Below are positions 1 to 13,916 of a stretch of 64,000 nt of DNA, one piece after another. Positions within the stretch are counted from its first letter, which is position 1. The number at the start of each line of letters is the position of its first letter. The stretch covers positions 23,831,001-23,895,000 of the forward strand of contig JABWDB010000003.1 of the NCBI GenBank assembly GCA_019614645.1. The letters run 5' to 3'. Origin of the DNA: Stratiolaelaps scimitus (taxonomy: Eukaryota; Arthropoda; Arachnida; Mesostigmata; Laelapidae). Both the position numbers and the translations under genes were made by a program. The notes beneath the pieces are model-generated. The model was not told the origin of the DNA, made no database searches, and saw only the letters and a list, made by a program, of their open reading frames with translations.

Positions 1-258
1 CACATATCGCATACATAATATGTTTTATACTCCACATTTGATGTTACTATAACCTGTGGAACCGCACGAAATGTGACAACGCTTGTAAACGTAGGCGTCG
101 TGCCGGGACATCGTCTTTGGCGAAAATATTATGAAATAAACAAATTGTATGATTTATCAGGTGTGGTTGTACACCAACGGCTCGGTTCTCTCGTTATTTG
201 AGTCAACACTATCCGAGCTCGAATCGCATCTCTAACAATTGTTTTTGGAAATTTTCAG

Positions 259-411
259 ATTGATCACCAATTCGTGTGGTCAGTACCTGTTTGCTGTACT
301 GGCTTGCCTCGCGTCGCTGCAGATCCTTGACGTGGTACCCGTGGCCAGAGCTCACGATGGTGGAATTCTCGCCACTCTCACGCAGACGATACATCATCTC
401 TTCGAGAGGCC
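259..411 (+). CDS. internal exon encoding a signal peptide (partial gene)
   Basis: The exon lies between a polypyrimidine-AG acceptor (tttcag, ending at 258) and a GTATGT donor at 412. It reads open in one frame for 51 codons. The translation has a long hydrophobic stretch (QYLFAVLACLASLQIL) followed by a likely signal-peptidase site after VARA, so the mature protein would begin HDGG. No ATG lies in frame inside the exon, so the start codon should be in an earlier exon near or beyond the window edge. The exon ends with two leftover bases (CC). That is the phase needed by the exon at 22410, the start of a His-rich charged protein, so it may be the 5' part of that gene. The join is inferred from phase alone, which would match by chance about one time in three. 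No family recognised. Confidence 0.5.
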
Positions 412-2915
412 GTATGTATTCTATAAAACAAACAAACCGATGAATTTACCCCCGGCACTGCATTGCCTAAATTTAGCCCCTTACGGTGTGGGTGCATGCT
501 GGAGCGCATTTTTTTCTTCTCAATGCTTCACGTATGTGGCCATTTCGCAAGACGCCTATCATAGTTAGTATCTGTCGGGGTTGATTAAATGGATAATCAA
601 ATGGTCGCCTGTTAATTTTTACCTGGAGAACAATGAAATGAGAAATACGGTTCGGCAGCTACGCATCTTGTTCTGGCAGAAATGTCACCGGATAAACATG
701 TCAAGATAGAGCGTTTGAGCGACACCCAATCGTTTGGGAGAAGAACCACTTTTGAGTAATGAGATCACCTGCTAGACATATAATAGATGCGTCTGTCATT
801 GTTCTCCCACTGTCGTCGAGTTTGACGTTTCGTTTCCAACGGGGCGCTGGTTGCGAAGAACTCCAGCAGGAGCGTTCGCCGATTGTACGATCGATTGCTT
901 GTCTCGTTGAAAACGTAATCTACGAGCTTTTCCTACCAGCTCGATATCGATTCCAACATCACGAACGTTTCAAGTTTCGAAATCAAGTTTATTTTCGGAA
1001 TGCGAGTCGCAATTGTCGTTTAGCTGGAACAATCATGCGCAGGCTGCGAGTGTGAAATACCCACCATACGTTGAGCCTGCCCTACTCGCCTGTTCCACAC
1101 ACGAGCATTGATCAGAGACACTCGTGGAAATGAGTAACTAGACATACACATTCACAGTCGATCATGTCGCCATCTGCGGGAGACTACGGGATACAGACAT
1201 ACACACGATCGGCCTCGGTCGGTCGGGTCGCCTTTCGGTGTTATGTCACATTTTGATGATTTTCCACGTAATCGTAATCAAATTCGCCTTACTTTCCTTG
1301 TCCTCATCATTCTATGTATGCCGACGATGATCGAGCAATAGTAATCATCATAATAAACGCCCATCCTGTGCTCGTCGTCCCAGTAACGACAGTTGGCCGT
1401 CCACGCTATCCCACCCCAGCGTGAATTCAAACAAATCCGACGGGATTGGCTCATGAAGGAAATCTCGGCGGAGACAGCATTAAGGAGGGTTGAACGAGGG
1501 TTGGTTAGAAGCGCACCGCTCGATTTCATCCGAAGGCTCCTGCCAGGGTCAACTTCAACTTTGCCTATTTTGTTTGCCTCAGAAATGGAACCTTGAAAAA
1601 TTAAGTGCCCTCAGTTACCTGCTTTCTGCGTACCTGCTCTTTTGGTTCTGTTTTATCGCGTGATTACGATTCGCGCTACAATCACCGCTAAAATTATGTG
1701 GTCCACAATGTTTTTTCCTGCCATTATGATGCCAAAATGGCCAGGCGTTTAGCTTATTGATGACGGTAAATGTTCAAGTAAGGCAATGTTGTTTTAGAAA
1801 TGTAAAGGAATCAAGCATATTGCAACATAGTCACTGTGCTGTTAGTAGCGGACCATATTCGGGTGTTTAGCTTACAAGGTAGACGAGAAATCGTCACATA
1901 AAGCTTTGCTTTTTAAATATGTAAATATATATATATATTTTTTTTTTTAAATAAATCAATCTTTACTAAATCACGATACATCTGTGGATAAATGTCAACT
2001 TTAGAACAATCTTGTGTATTCAGTTTACACATATCAACGACTTGTCTGTTAAAACGAGATCTGCTTTGAATGTTTACGCATTCATCTTCTGTTGAACTCT
2101 CCCTATGAGAAAGAAACCTTGTGCTCCATTAGGGCTTTGCACTCCGTCACACCCTGGCTGGACGCTCCATGAAAATACTTTATAGGCTAATATGGTACTT
2201 ATTCATATTGCGATGTATTACAACATGCGGTACTGTGAGTAATGGGAGATACGTTCCTTGGCGGTTAGTCCTGTCTGATATCAAATGTGGTAGAGTGGGG
2301 TCATTGGTAGCCGGTCCTTGGGGGACGTTCGTAAAGGTCGGTCAAAGTAATCTAGATTCTGCCTTGGGTGCGATCGTATACTATCGAGTAGACCAGTGAC
2401 CGATAATCTACGATAAGGCACCGCGACATACGCCATTACCCCGCGACGGGAGACGCAGCTTCCATTTTGGTTTGGTCATCAGTCGAGAAAAAACGGGGCA
2501 CCTGACCCCAAACTCAGCGGTGCTTCAAAATGGAAAAATTAGTACTTGAATGAGTAAATATCATAAGTGTGTTAAACGTATTATTATGATAGGTATTATA
2601 ATTATTATTGACACGTATATGGAAGGTGGACAAGTTCGGAGGCAGCTTAGCTGAATCGTACTTACTGAAGTGATGGCGCCTATTCGTGTTGCCATCTGAA
2701 TTTCACCGACAACGAGCCAGCGCGTATTTGTTATCAATGTCGCTTGCAATCCGCTGTTGATCGTGTTGCGTTTTCAACGGCGCCACGCCGTATTTTATCT
2801 CGTCGACAATTGCCAGATAAGATGAATCTCGATCAAAAGACTAGAATATCCACATGATGATCCGTTTTTTGACATTTTTATTCCGGGCATGTAGTACTCA
2901 CAGTTAGCCCCGCGC
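412..2915. other. non-coding, AT-rich intergenic or intronic DNA
   Basis: Short open frames occur on both strands, but none has splice-site support or recognisable protein features. A short (TA)n-T tract lies near 1925-1950. Nothing else is identifiable. If the exon at 259 joins the gene at 22410, this is intronic. Confidence 0.5.
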
Positions 2916-2928
2916 TGGTGAACTTACT

Positions 2929-3107
2929 TTGTTGAGCCCGGTGGCCTGGTGGTGCATTCGTGTGCGCTTTGCAATCGGAGGAGAGACACGTAGGTGCGCG
3001 GGTTCGACCGTTGCGCATTTGCATTTAACGGGGTCCGTCTTACGAAGCAATGCTAAAGGCAGTACCATGGACATTAACCGTTGGCTGAGAGTCAGCCCGA
3101 AAACCTT
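2929..3107 (+). mobile_element. tRNA-derived SINE, family 1, copy 1
   Basis: This copy has a tRNA-like head with an A-box-like segment (TGGCCTGGTGGTGCATTCG) and a B-box region near GGGTTCGACC. A conserved body follows that ends in a small hairpin (GGCTGA-GAG-TCAGCC) and CCCGAAAA. It is flanked by a perfect 13-bp direct repeat, TGGTGAACTTACT, at 2916-2928 and 3108-3120, which marks a target-site duplication and fixes the ends. Related copies lie near 47663, 56510, 58656 and 63446, all on the same strand. Confidence 0.85.
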
Positions 3108-3120
3108 TGGTGAACTTACT

Positions 3121-3825
3121 AATTGACTGCACAACCATATTTTAGGCAGCTTCTAGATGACATTTACCTTTTACTAACGTTTATACATATGAGAACTCAA
3201 GTATTTAACAATTTCAGTTCCATCAAGAAACCAATGAATGGATGGATGAATGAATACCTACAATGAAAAGACATTCGTCTACTAGAACAGAACAGAACCG
3301 TCGCACACCCGAGCGGCCGTCATCTGTGAGACGTCAAAATCTAACAATGGACGTTAACAACACACGTCAATGAATGTCCACAAACTCACAGGTGATGGCA
3401 CACGCTCGTGGCGAATGCGAGCTAGCCGAGCCAATTTATTCCTCATATGATACCCAAACGATAGGTCACTGTAAACGGTGCCATATATATATATATTAAT
3501 TATGTAACATATTCGGGCGTCATCGATTGGATTCCGCAAAACGGGTAAACAATACAATAGATGATCAGGGCGTCCTTCAACAATACATCATACGGAAAAA
3601 CAACTGTTTCAAAGTAGTTCCATTTAAAGCGGGCGGGATGGGTTAGCCTAATAATAATAATAATACTAATAATCATCATAATAATAATACGATAGTTCAC
3701 GTCCAGTGGGTACAATTGTCGCCCACGTTTTAATTGATTAATAAACAAGTGAAATATACAGCATTTGTTAATGGTAACACGCCATTCCTATGAAGACAAA
3801 TCAAGCATAGCTTCCTATATATATA

Positions 3826-3856
<31 letters not shown>

Positions 3857-6800
3857 GTGTGTACGTGCTTGACGTACACAGTTCCATATTAACTATGTGA
3901 GGACAGCAACGACAAGACAACCACAATATCAAAACGAAGGAGATAAAAACAACATCTATACATGTTGGCATGTGCACCATTAGGCGTGTCAATAATCTGG
4001 CGGCGTTATTAAACCAAAGAAAAATGTACACTCAAGCTAATCGCCCGTGGGGAACGTATAACATTATCTGTTCGTGAACAACAGCAACAATCACGTCTAC
4101 ACGGGAGTGTATATCGCTGCTGGGTTCGAATAGCTGTTGTGTTCTCAACTGTTGTCCGATTGCTGCCAATGGTAGAATCTATTGAACTCGAATTCATGTT
4201 AAAGATATTCCGGGAGTGATTATAATTTTCACCGATGATTCAATCGCCTTGCAGTTGATTGTGGCGCACATCAACGGATGAATACATTCATTCAAACCGT
4301 TGTCTGCATATGCACATGGCTACACTGCTTATGTGTGTAGGTGTATTGCAAGCTGATGTACTTAATACCTGCTACTCTCTATCTGGCTTGCGATAGTACT
4401 TCAGTATCAATTTGATATGAGAACGATCTATAAGCAGTCACTGTACGGCGTCTTGCTCAGCTCACACAGTTTCTGTTGACGTTTCGATGATGTCGGGGTT
4501 TACGGAAATCTGTCTTTTATCCGCTATTTGATAACAATTATTCTAGTTGGAATATATATATATATATTATAATTTACAAATTGTGATTAATGGCAGATAT
4601 AATCTGGCGCCATATATTCTATAACATCATATCATAAGTGTTAACTACATCCACACACACATACAACATATCTACGCTATGCACCAAATATCGTTTATGT
4701 TTCTCGCGCATAATTTGACAGTGACAAGACGAATAATGATAAGAATAACAATACTAATAATGTGATAATATGAAAATTTGTGAAAGTGTTCTAACAATTG
4801 TGGTAACAGGTGTTTTCAAACCCAATGCTCCTGTAAGAAAGTACTATCCATTTGGACAATAGTAGCTGGCGTGGCAAGGGTTTCCTAGAAAAATCTAAGT
4901 AGTAGAACGCTCCAGCGAACTCACCCCCCCGCTCGCACGAGATCTGAGTTTTTTTTTACAGACAATGATTATCCACATGACGAGTAGCGTATAGTAGTTT
5001 GTTAGTTCATAATAGTGGTGTCGTAGAATGGGTTGTCCATCATGGACACAGACATGTGCACGTGTCTGTCTCTGCGTCCATATCTGAATGCGTGTTATAT
5101 TCCTACATTGTGAGTTACTTAGGCTACGTTCAGTACACGTGAATTGACATTTTGTCGATATCGATCGCTGGTAAATTGCAGCAATCTCGTATACAGTATA
5201 CACTCTATATTAGGTGGGAGTTTTTAATGGGTTAGCAACGTTTCTATCTACATATACAGTCGAGTCTCGAGTCGTACGTTTTGTTACAGTGTGCATACGG
5301 TTAGATGTCGTACGGGTTTGTAGGTTGTAAACGCAGGAAGTGTCCATTGGTGACAAAGCTATACCTCTCTGAAGTCTACAAGCAGAGACAATGTGCAGAC
5401 GACGTACACTGTGGACTATAACACTGACAGCAATCGGGCTTTGTAGAGATTCGGGACTTGTAGAAGAATGCATGCGTTCTATCTATATTCGTAGGTTCTG
5501 TTAAACTGTAAGCACGACAGAGTGGGATGGGACTCGCTCGGAGAATATCAACGGTGACTTGCATCTCATCGTATAGGCCACAGTGAGGTTAAGATAATTG
5601 GGGCATTTGTTCTAGGGTTCCTTATGAACCTCAATAATTAAGAATTAATAGTGATAGTAGGGATGTGCGAGGACAGCAACGCGCACGTGTAGATCTGGCA
5701 AGATATTTGGATTGCGCCTTTCAGTTCTCTTCAGCAGTAATTGGCTAATTGCAAAGTCGCTCCTATCGAAATGTCCTGACTTGGCCTCGGGTGGCCTAGC
5801 CAGCACGAGATGCTTCCCCTCGTCGCCTCGTTAAAGGGCAGACTTCGCCCGCCGTATAGGTTGTCAAAAATACATGTAGTTTCCTTTACTTCTTTAAGCT
5901 AGATACGTTATTGGGCTGAATAGCTCTCAATTTGCCCGTTGTTCGATTCCAGTGAGAGTACCTATATCATGAGAGGCGGCTAGGCTATAAAGCACACATT
6001 TCTACAAGTATCGTCATAAGTCTATCAACCGGAACGTTACCTCTAACTTGGGCAGTACCATGAACAGTGCAATGTCTAGCTGGGTAGAAACCAGAATGCA
6101 CAGAATGACTCGCCGATTCTCGAGTCGTATGCATTTAAGTATACCTCGTCACTTTCGATAATATCCAACTCAAGTTAATCGAGCAATTTTCTACGGGTCA
6201 GTTAGGCGGGTCATGGTCGAAAAAAAAACGCACAGAGGGTGAACTTGCTTTTATCTTCCCATAACTCTGTGACGATGTGGGCCGCCCAGCAGTAGAATTT
6301 GACGAAAAGACTTGCCGCGCTTTGGTAGTTCTTCCTTGGCGGTACTGCGGTATCTAAGCATCGCTATCAAGGGTAAGTCTGTTTTTATTGTTGTTGTCGT
6401 TTGAATTTGTTGCTTACTAACGGTTACGAAAACGAGACAGATGTTCGCGTTTTGTTGAGGCGCCAGCGTGACGCAGTGCTCCACTTGATCGCGTATTATT
6501 ATTGTCGCACATATCAATGTCAAGACATAAACACATGTTCACATCGAAATGAAGCTAACGACTATTACACAGGAGTCGAGTTGTAAAATGGGACGAATTT
6601 GATCGCTTGAGTGGGTCTCGTGTGATAAAGAAAATATATATGTGATATATACAATATGCTGCGAGCGATTAGAAATTATTCTGGGGCCGACTATCGCTAG
6701 ACACACATACACATCATAACTCCTCGAACACAAAAGCCTATGCCGATATATGTGGATACTGGATGACTAGAATGGCGCGAACAACAGCGACAACAAGAAT

Positions 6801-9396
6801 AACATCAAGCTCGATAACTCAGAACATACACGCTTGTGGAGGTTCGCGTTTGTGTGATTCGTTTGGTGGAATTATTGTGCTAGACACTGTTGCGCTGGAC
6901 CGAATTACAGCGACATTCGTAAAATTGAAAAACGTCGAAAAATGAATTCGACAGCACAACGTAATCACACATTGAGTGAGAAATATCATGTGAATTTCAA
7001 AAGGCATTTCTGGTTAACACATGTGGATTAACACCTCTGTCTGCCTGTGGATTGGACCGTGAGCGTCTGCGTGTGCAGCTCTATAGGCCCCCCCACACAA
7101 CTCGTGCCAGTTCGTTCGCTCCGGGTGCACCATCTGGTAAATTCCTACTAGATGGAGCTAGCAGTAGTAGTGTCAGCAGCGACGTGGATCAATGTTACAA
7201 AGGCATCACATCATCAGGTATCGGGCTACAATCAAGGAAAGCCACAATGAGCGCCAAATCGGGAACGAGAGCTGTCGCCCTGGGTCTGGTTTACGCCGTC
7301 ACTTGCGAGTTCGCTTCATACGGCCACCTGAACTGGGCCGTATCGCACACAGCCGTTTTATTGGGATGACACTGGGGCGACATCGTTGGCTAGACCACAG
7401 TTCACTCGGTGAAATCTATGGAGATTTAGTTGCCGGACACCACAGAGCACAGCACGGCAACGCGTGGATCACCTCGCTGAATTCAAAGCTGATGACTCGC
7501 ACCTCACCCGACGGATCATGATTGTAGTTTTTGTTTCTTTGTTTTATAGGGTGGACATCATAGCATAGTCCCGCTAACGGCCCCGGCTGACCGGGAGACA
7601 CTTTTGCAATATTGAGTAAACTACATCACATCATGTTCACAACGACAATATCCACAATAGCTGGACAGACATATTGGCCGTTCGGTCAATGTGAGAGCCG
7701 TTAAATGTCATGGGAAGTGTCCACAATATCTGTTTACACGAGCAATGGCACCTTAAACGAACTTATTGAACGTGCTGAAAGCGTGTATACACTTATACAT
7801 TCGTTTTGAATAGAACAATGAGAACAGTTCACCGTGGGGGACCTTCGTCAGGTGGACGCAGAGCCAATTTTCTGTAAGCACATTTTACTCAACGAATAAC
7901 TAAATTGTAACCTAATCAAGTACGTTAAGGTTTATCTACGCGAATCCCGCCTCGAGGACGTGTGGATTCTCCCGTAGTGTCGCCGTACTGATAAGTACCC
8001 ATAAATGGTTGATGGGAAACGCCTGGGGGCAAGCCACGAACAAAAGGCCAGTTTTCTTTTAAATTACAACCAAGTTCTTCCTTCTTAAACCCTTTGCAAA
8101 GCCTAAGAATCGCAAGACTGGATAGTTTGAACATCTCGATCGTTCACACGTAGATATCGGTGTGATGTTTCGTTTGGGACAAATGCAACTATGGCCGCAT
8201 CGCTTGAGGGTGTACCTCACCTCGAATCGTGTGTTTATATAATATATTATAAAGTCAGTGACTGGTCCTAGCTTGGTAGAACGTTTTGCGGCGAGACGAA
8301 CTCTGCTGTTAATCTTCAGCAGGCAGGACCGGGTGTATGCTCCCTCTACTCATACCGTGGTCTCCTTCACTCATTTCTTTTTAATCGAATATCGGATTCA
8401 CTAGTTTTAATGATAGTTAGTATTCGAAACACAGACACTTTTCAGCCAACGGAGCGTCAGACCGGACAAAGGTTCAGCAGACTGAAACGTGGTCAAACGA
8501 TCCATCGAAGACGATTAGATGAATGAGGTGACTTTGAAAGGGTTGGATACGCAGCAGATCTCACCTAAAGCTCTATGCACTTATTTAAAACTTGAGGTTA
8601 GAAACGATTAGCTGCGGGCCGTTTCGGACATAAGCTCAGAGAACATTTGAAACCCTCCTAGGATGATTAGAGTGCGACACAGGGCGAGTGTCGTGCATTC
8701 AAATGTGTTATGCATTCAAATGTTGCATGACGTATAAGTGAACTAAGTATTGTATGCAGTTCCTTTAATAAATCAATAAAGCTTCACCTCTACCTCAAAT
8801 CCCCAACACATGGTAGATTTAGTCCGATGTTTTCCAGCCGACTCTCAGCAAACACTCAAGATCAAGTCAGACGGCTGATACGTTTGTCTACAGCGTTTGC
8901 GCACTCAAACAGACTAGCCGATATGGCCGTTGTGAACTGCACAGACCAGCCAATATATACGTACATTGATCTGAGACAATCAATCTAATCTGATCGGGGT
9001 CGTACGAGAGCTCTATTGTTCAACGCATTTTGGCTTAATTCGTTGGGGCCGATTTGGCTGATTATAATGAATTGTACGCCAATGCATATTTGTTAGACAA
9101 TACTGTAAGGACTAACCGGCGGGCATCTTAGTCACTGGTAGGAGTTACCAATTGAATTAGCTTGCAGTTAACTCCCCCTCTATGCCTGGGCTCGATTTGC
9201 GATTCGACCACATCAGTCATACAGAGTATATAACCATTGTCGTTCCACATATCCGCCCTGGCCGACGCGAGAAACGGCTGTTACTTGTCTCTTGCTTTTG
9301 CTTGCTGCTTTTGAAACAGCATACCCCATAGATTATGGCCCCGTATTCGTACTGAGCTTCGTTACCGCCTTCTTTTCCTCTCTAGTATTTCCGATG
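3121..9396. other. non-coding AT-rich stretch, no supported gene
   Basis: There are many short frames on both strands, none with convincing splice junctions or protein motifs. Trinucleotide ATA/ATC repeats occur near 3650-3690 and a (TA)n tract at 3816-3855. A somewhat GC-richer patch at about 7050-7520 has open frames of around 105 codons in two phases, but I recognise nothing in them and see no paired splice sites. It could be an old repeat. Otherwise nothing stands out. Confidence 0.45.
3816..3855. repeat. (TA)n microsatellite
   Basis: Nearly pure TA dinucleotide run with one interruption (ATCTATAT). Confidence 0.9.
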
Positions 9397-9409
9397 CTAT
9401 GGCGTTACC

Positions 9410-10105
9410 ATGAACTTCGCCTCATGCCAGCATCTTCCGGAGACGGCAGTTGAGCATTTGATCAATACTATATTCACGCGACCGCGGCTCTGCCTCACGA
9501 TGACCCATTGGGTATCCACGCCGGAGACTATCGAGGCGCCGGAGTGCTCAATGTCAGCGATGTCCCTCCCTTTAAAACCCCCTAACCACCTGTGGACTCC
9601 TTCTGTCGCACACCTCATTATTTCCTACGTCGGAACCGCTCGGAACGTTGCCGTTCGTCTTTTCATTTGTCGTCTACCGCGACAACAATGGGAGTCCACG
9701 GTTCGATGTGCATTTCGCACAGTCGGTCCATCCTGTGCACTACGAGATCTACACAGCAGCAGCAGCAGCAGCAGCAACACCACCACACATCTAGCATTAG
9801 TATGCTTTAACAAATGACCGGTCATTGCGGGGGGGCGGGGGGGAGGGGTCATATGTACTATGCAGCGAATGACATTGTGCTTAGACGGGGGAGTTACAGG
9901 GACTGGGGCTGGGGTGGGAGGAAGCGAAATAGCAATAGCAGTCTTCGCGTTCCCGAAGATCCCCGACGGCAAATTGGAAAGGTTCTTCGCGCAGCGGGAG
10001 AGAAAGCGAACGGTGGCCAATCGCCGATGCCGCATAGCGGACAGGCGCATGGCGGATTTATCCCTGTCGCTGCTGCTGCTGCTGACCACACGACGGTTTA
10101 AGTGA
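9410..10105. other. GC-richer block with CAG tract and open frames, unresolved
   Basis: This block is clearly richer in G+C than its surroundings. It contains a (CAG)n tract near 9755-9776 and G-runs near 9828-9845. Long frames are open on both strands: plus 9410-9817 and 9860-10105, minus 9625-10089. The plus frame at 9950-10105 uses mostly C/G-ending codons and reads as a basic, Arg-rich peptide ending in a Leu run, so it could be an exon. I found no matching donor/acceptor pair to prove it. It may instead be a CpG-rich regulatory region. Confidence 0.25.
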
Positions 10106-10554
10106 ACTTTGCCTGAGTGTCCGTCTTCCCTTCTCGCTATCGAGAAGACGAAGAAGTGCCCCTTGTTCCGTCGCCTCCTGGCGTGTCCGTTTTAGGGTAA
10201 ACACGGTACATCTATATATGTAATAGTATATACATACGTGTGCCTATATCAATGTTTCTGTGCTAATCCCTAAACATTTAGATACACTATATACACAATA
10301 CACATATATCATAATATTTGCTCTATTGAAACATTGTCTATGCCTGTAGCTATGTGGCTATGAAAACAGTAATGGTAAACGCTTTGCGGGATCGATACAT
10401 ACTTCCGTGATGTGTGCACATGTGAAATTAGCGCTCCTTCTCGAGGCTCATCTCGCGGGAACAGAGACAGCCTTAAGAATTGCCAAAATCGCCGTATCCA
10501 CTACGAGACCTCAGATTTTGACAACTCACTATATATATATATTATATATGTTAT

Positions 10555-10561
<7 letters not shown>

Positions 10562-10590
<29 letters not shown>
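10562..10590. repeat. (TA)n microsatellite
   Basis: Pure TA run following a short CACA stretch. Confidence 0.9.
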
Positions 10591-10825
10591 CAGCCTTGAG
10601 TTAAAGGAGATAAAGGAAAACCGGTGTATTGATAGTCCCTTCTGATTTTACACTTGGGCAGATCTGTCCCTAGCTTTACCACAATGTACAACCTCTTTCT
10701 GACGCTTGGAGGGGGGAATTAGAAAAGATTACGTCTACCAGAACGCAGCTATGTACCACACTGGTCAGCCATGCCTGTCGTGAGGCTGGTATTATATGAA
10801 CTTAATAGATTTCAAGGAATACTGA

Positions 10826-10912
10826 GCGTCAGCTGGGAATCGAACCCGAGAAGTGGAGCCCGAAGGGCCCGCATCTTTCATCAGAAACGTCCTCCTCAAC
10901 GGTAACAGCCCA
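10826..10912 (-). repeat. tRNA-like element (degenerate tRNA or SINE head)
   Basis: On the minus strand there is a perfect B-box-like core, GGTTCGATTCC (10836-10846). Before it are an A-box-like region and a small hairpin, GGGCCC-TTC-GGGCTC, that resembles the long variable arm of Ser or Leu tRNAs. The acceptor stem does not pair well and the anticodon cannot be assigned with confidence. It is therefore better read as a tRNA relic or SINE head than as a working tRNA gene. Confidence 0.35.
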
Positions 10913-13813
10913 TACGATATTCTACTTTCGAACTCATTCCTTCACCGACCCAGACTAGATCATGCCAGCAGAAGTTTCACTTCTGTTTTGAGCTCACCGT
11001 AAATAGTCTATTAGGTGATTCCAGGAACGCTGTGTAGTTGCTGGTTCCATGTTCTAGACAGGAACTGCAGACTCGTACCTCTGAACTCATACGCCGCGGT
11101 CGAGTTGATAGATCATACCAGACGCCGTCGTGCAATCGCCATAGGAACAGCGTACCAGTGGACACGATCTGGGGAGCCTCATGCGAGAGTGCCAGTGGTA
11201 CCTTTATGTCTTTTCCGCACTGGACTCAATCAGCGGGGGCAGGCCCAAGCCAGCTAGTTCACTGGTCGTGAATTTCCAAAGCGGTCATATATTCGCAGCG
11301 AACTGATCGATCATATCATACGCCACGGATTCGTTCCTGGAGGCCTGGCGATCTCTATATTGTGAATGGATCAGGGCAGACGCCGGGGCCATAAATTCCC
11401 GCCAGGGAAGCATTTGCAAGGAGACTCGACAGATGAAATAATTGCGTACTTGATACTATATCCAGACTCCCTGGTGCATTGTACAACGGAACCCGAAGGA
11501 AGATAGTAACTATTCAATAACACAAAGAGATACACTGGAAATTTGTTAGAACATGCAATGGAACATTGTCTGCTGTTACAGTTACATGCAGACGCTTTAG
11601 TTTTTTTTATGTATTCTAATCGTTCGGGCTGTGAACATTGGTACATTATTATTGAACGCTTGATTCATCTAAAACAGGTGTAGTTTTGACAGAGTTTCAT
11701 TCGTGCCCACGCTGTTTTATCCATTGGTTTTGAACTCCGTTTTGAGAAACCATTTGTCAAAGTTTCATGTTAGAGGTATGGAACACTGAGAGGTTCAGAT
11801 ACGTTTTTGGGCCTGCATAGATAAAAAAGAAACATTCAATCAATTGCAATGCAAAACTAGCCAAGCATCCTGGTGGAGAAAATGCTTAAGCGAACGAGGA
11901 GACGGTGACTGCTCAGATGTGAGTTTAGGGTGAATTTTTTGCGCTAAATTGTTTGTCAATGTTTCCCAATGTTTCGGGCGGATAACGAAAATGTCCACTA
12001 CTAAACTGTGTATTAGTTGTGCCCAATTTTGATCATGATATGCGCGTGTTAGACGGCCCAGTAAAAATCATTATTACTTCATCATATCGGTCGGGTCTTT
12101 GCGCCGGTTGTCTTATCAGTTCTACATATATAATACATGGGTAGTGTGGACATTGATTATGAATGACCAGCAACGTCCGGGCGTTCATGAACGGGACAAA
12201 ATTCTCCGAAACAAAATCAACACCCTAAGACTGAACGTATCCCTGACTACGTAGTAAAAAAAAATCCGAAACGTCCACTGCCTCGAACACATCACTCAAC
12301 GGGCTGTGCCACAGATCATAGGTGTGCAATTGGATCCGATCACATCTGATGCAAAGTGATTACACTCAACGGGGCCAGATTATTCCTGCTTTGGAATAAT
12401 CCGTCACGTATTATAATAGCTCGCGAAGCAATAGAACTGGTCCAACCGTATAGATGGCTTGTGTGGACCCACAAAACGATCCCAGATCCAGCCGATTACC
12501 GGCTACCTAACGGGGGTGCCAGCGAATGGACGGACTATAAAGGCAACGAGGATTTGTTCTTGTGTAACTACCTGGCCCATGACACGCACTCCGCGGCATA
12601 AGCAACGACTAAAATACAGATCTTTCTCATCAATGGCCACATTGCAATGATGATCACCGCTGCTGTGCTCGAGTTCATAGAGTGTCACAATGCCCATGAG
12701 TCGTGCAAGACTCGTACGGCCGCACAACGTGTTGGGTACACCGTTAACTGACCTTAGCTGCTGGTGGCATCGAGACGATGGTCTGCTGCAATTCTTGCGA
12801 GCAATGTGAAAAATCACTCTGAACTGTCAATACGTGGCTGATGGATAAATAATCAATAGTTGCATCCACATGAAGGTAATTATTCCGGCGGGCGGACGGG
12901 GGGTCTGAAACAGATTCTGGAACTCGAGCTGCTGGAATATTGCAGAGCGATCAGCGTCATTCTTTACACCGACACTCTCTTGATCTGACGGATCGCACCA
13001 GGTGCCGCTTAATCGAAAATTGGCTCACAAACTAACAAGCTGCGCATCGATCCACGGTAGTTGTCATGTCCACAGTGTATCGCTGCGAAGTGGAAGTCAG
13101 GTTGCCTCAACTTAGCTGTCGCTCAGGTTTACAACTGAGGGAATGAAAGCCGAGAGCCCTGTGCGGTTTGGGACTGTATTGCTTCAGGGATTCACTTCGA
13201 GGTGATGCACCGATGAAAGTACATTGCAGTTAGCGTGATTCAGCACTAAGGACACATTTACGATTAGTGGATTCGTTAGTTAGCCCAGATTACCGAGGCA
13301 AATTCACTGTCTGATGTAAATTTGTTGACAACATCAATCGTCATACGCTTGAACTTCCTTTTTCAACATAACCGTTTGCCACTTTTGAGTTTGTTAAAGA
13401 TTATATTAAACTCTCAAACTTACGAAGTAGTCTCCATCTATTTCATGTGGCAATTCACACTCCGTGAGTGGGTTATTTAAATCAGTCATCGAGAGCGGGA
13501 TGCCGACATGTACCACCTGCAACTATAACGCTTGAAATAACACCAATTAGTCCCACACTCGGGTTCAGAACGAGTGGTTCCACAGTGAGCGTCGAGCTGT
13601 CATCAGTTAGGAATCAATCAGCAATTATCATCAAGCTGCGAAACAAAGCCCCAGCAGCAGCGGCCACGCCCTCCGAGCAACGGTGAAACTCTCCCGGATC
13701 GGAATAGGTCACGCTGACCAACGAATTCGAAGTGACCAAAATGTGCAGATGCCAACTGCAGAATACGGCCTAGAATGGCCTGGTACTGCTGGAAGCGGCT
13801 ATTTCAATTCAGT

Positions 13814-13916
13814 AATGATGATGGTGATGATCATTACCATCATTTCACCACCCTTGCTGCAATTAAAATACCTCGGCGTTCTTAACCAGCTCCTCCATGT
13901 GTTAAGTGGAGGAGCT
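13814..13916. repeat. two neighbouring inverted repeats (hairpin-forming)
   Basis: The first, 13814-13844, is an imperfect palindrome of ATGATG/CATCAT units with arms of about 15 bases, one mismatch and a 3-base bulge. The second, 13888-13916, is a perfect 10-bp stem (AGCTCCTCCA and TGGAGGAGCT) around a 9-base loop. No coding context is evident. Confidence 0.7.

Noticed and set aside
9755..9776. (CAG)n tract as a polyglutamine-coding exon
   Set aside because: In the open plus frame it reads as serine, and no donor or acceptor supports a glutamine-frame exon.
10826..10912. Functional tRNA gene
   Set aside because: The B box is perfect, but the acceptor stem pairs poorly and the anticodon is ambiguous.
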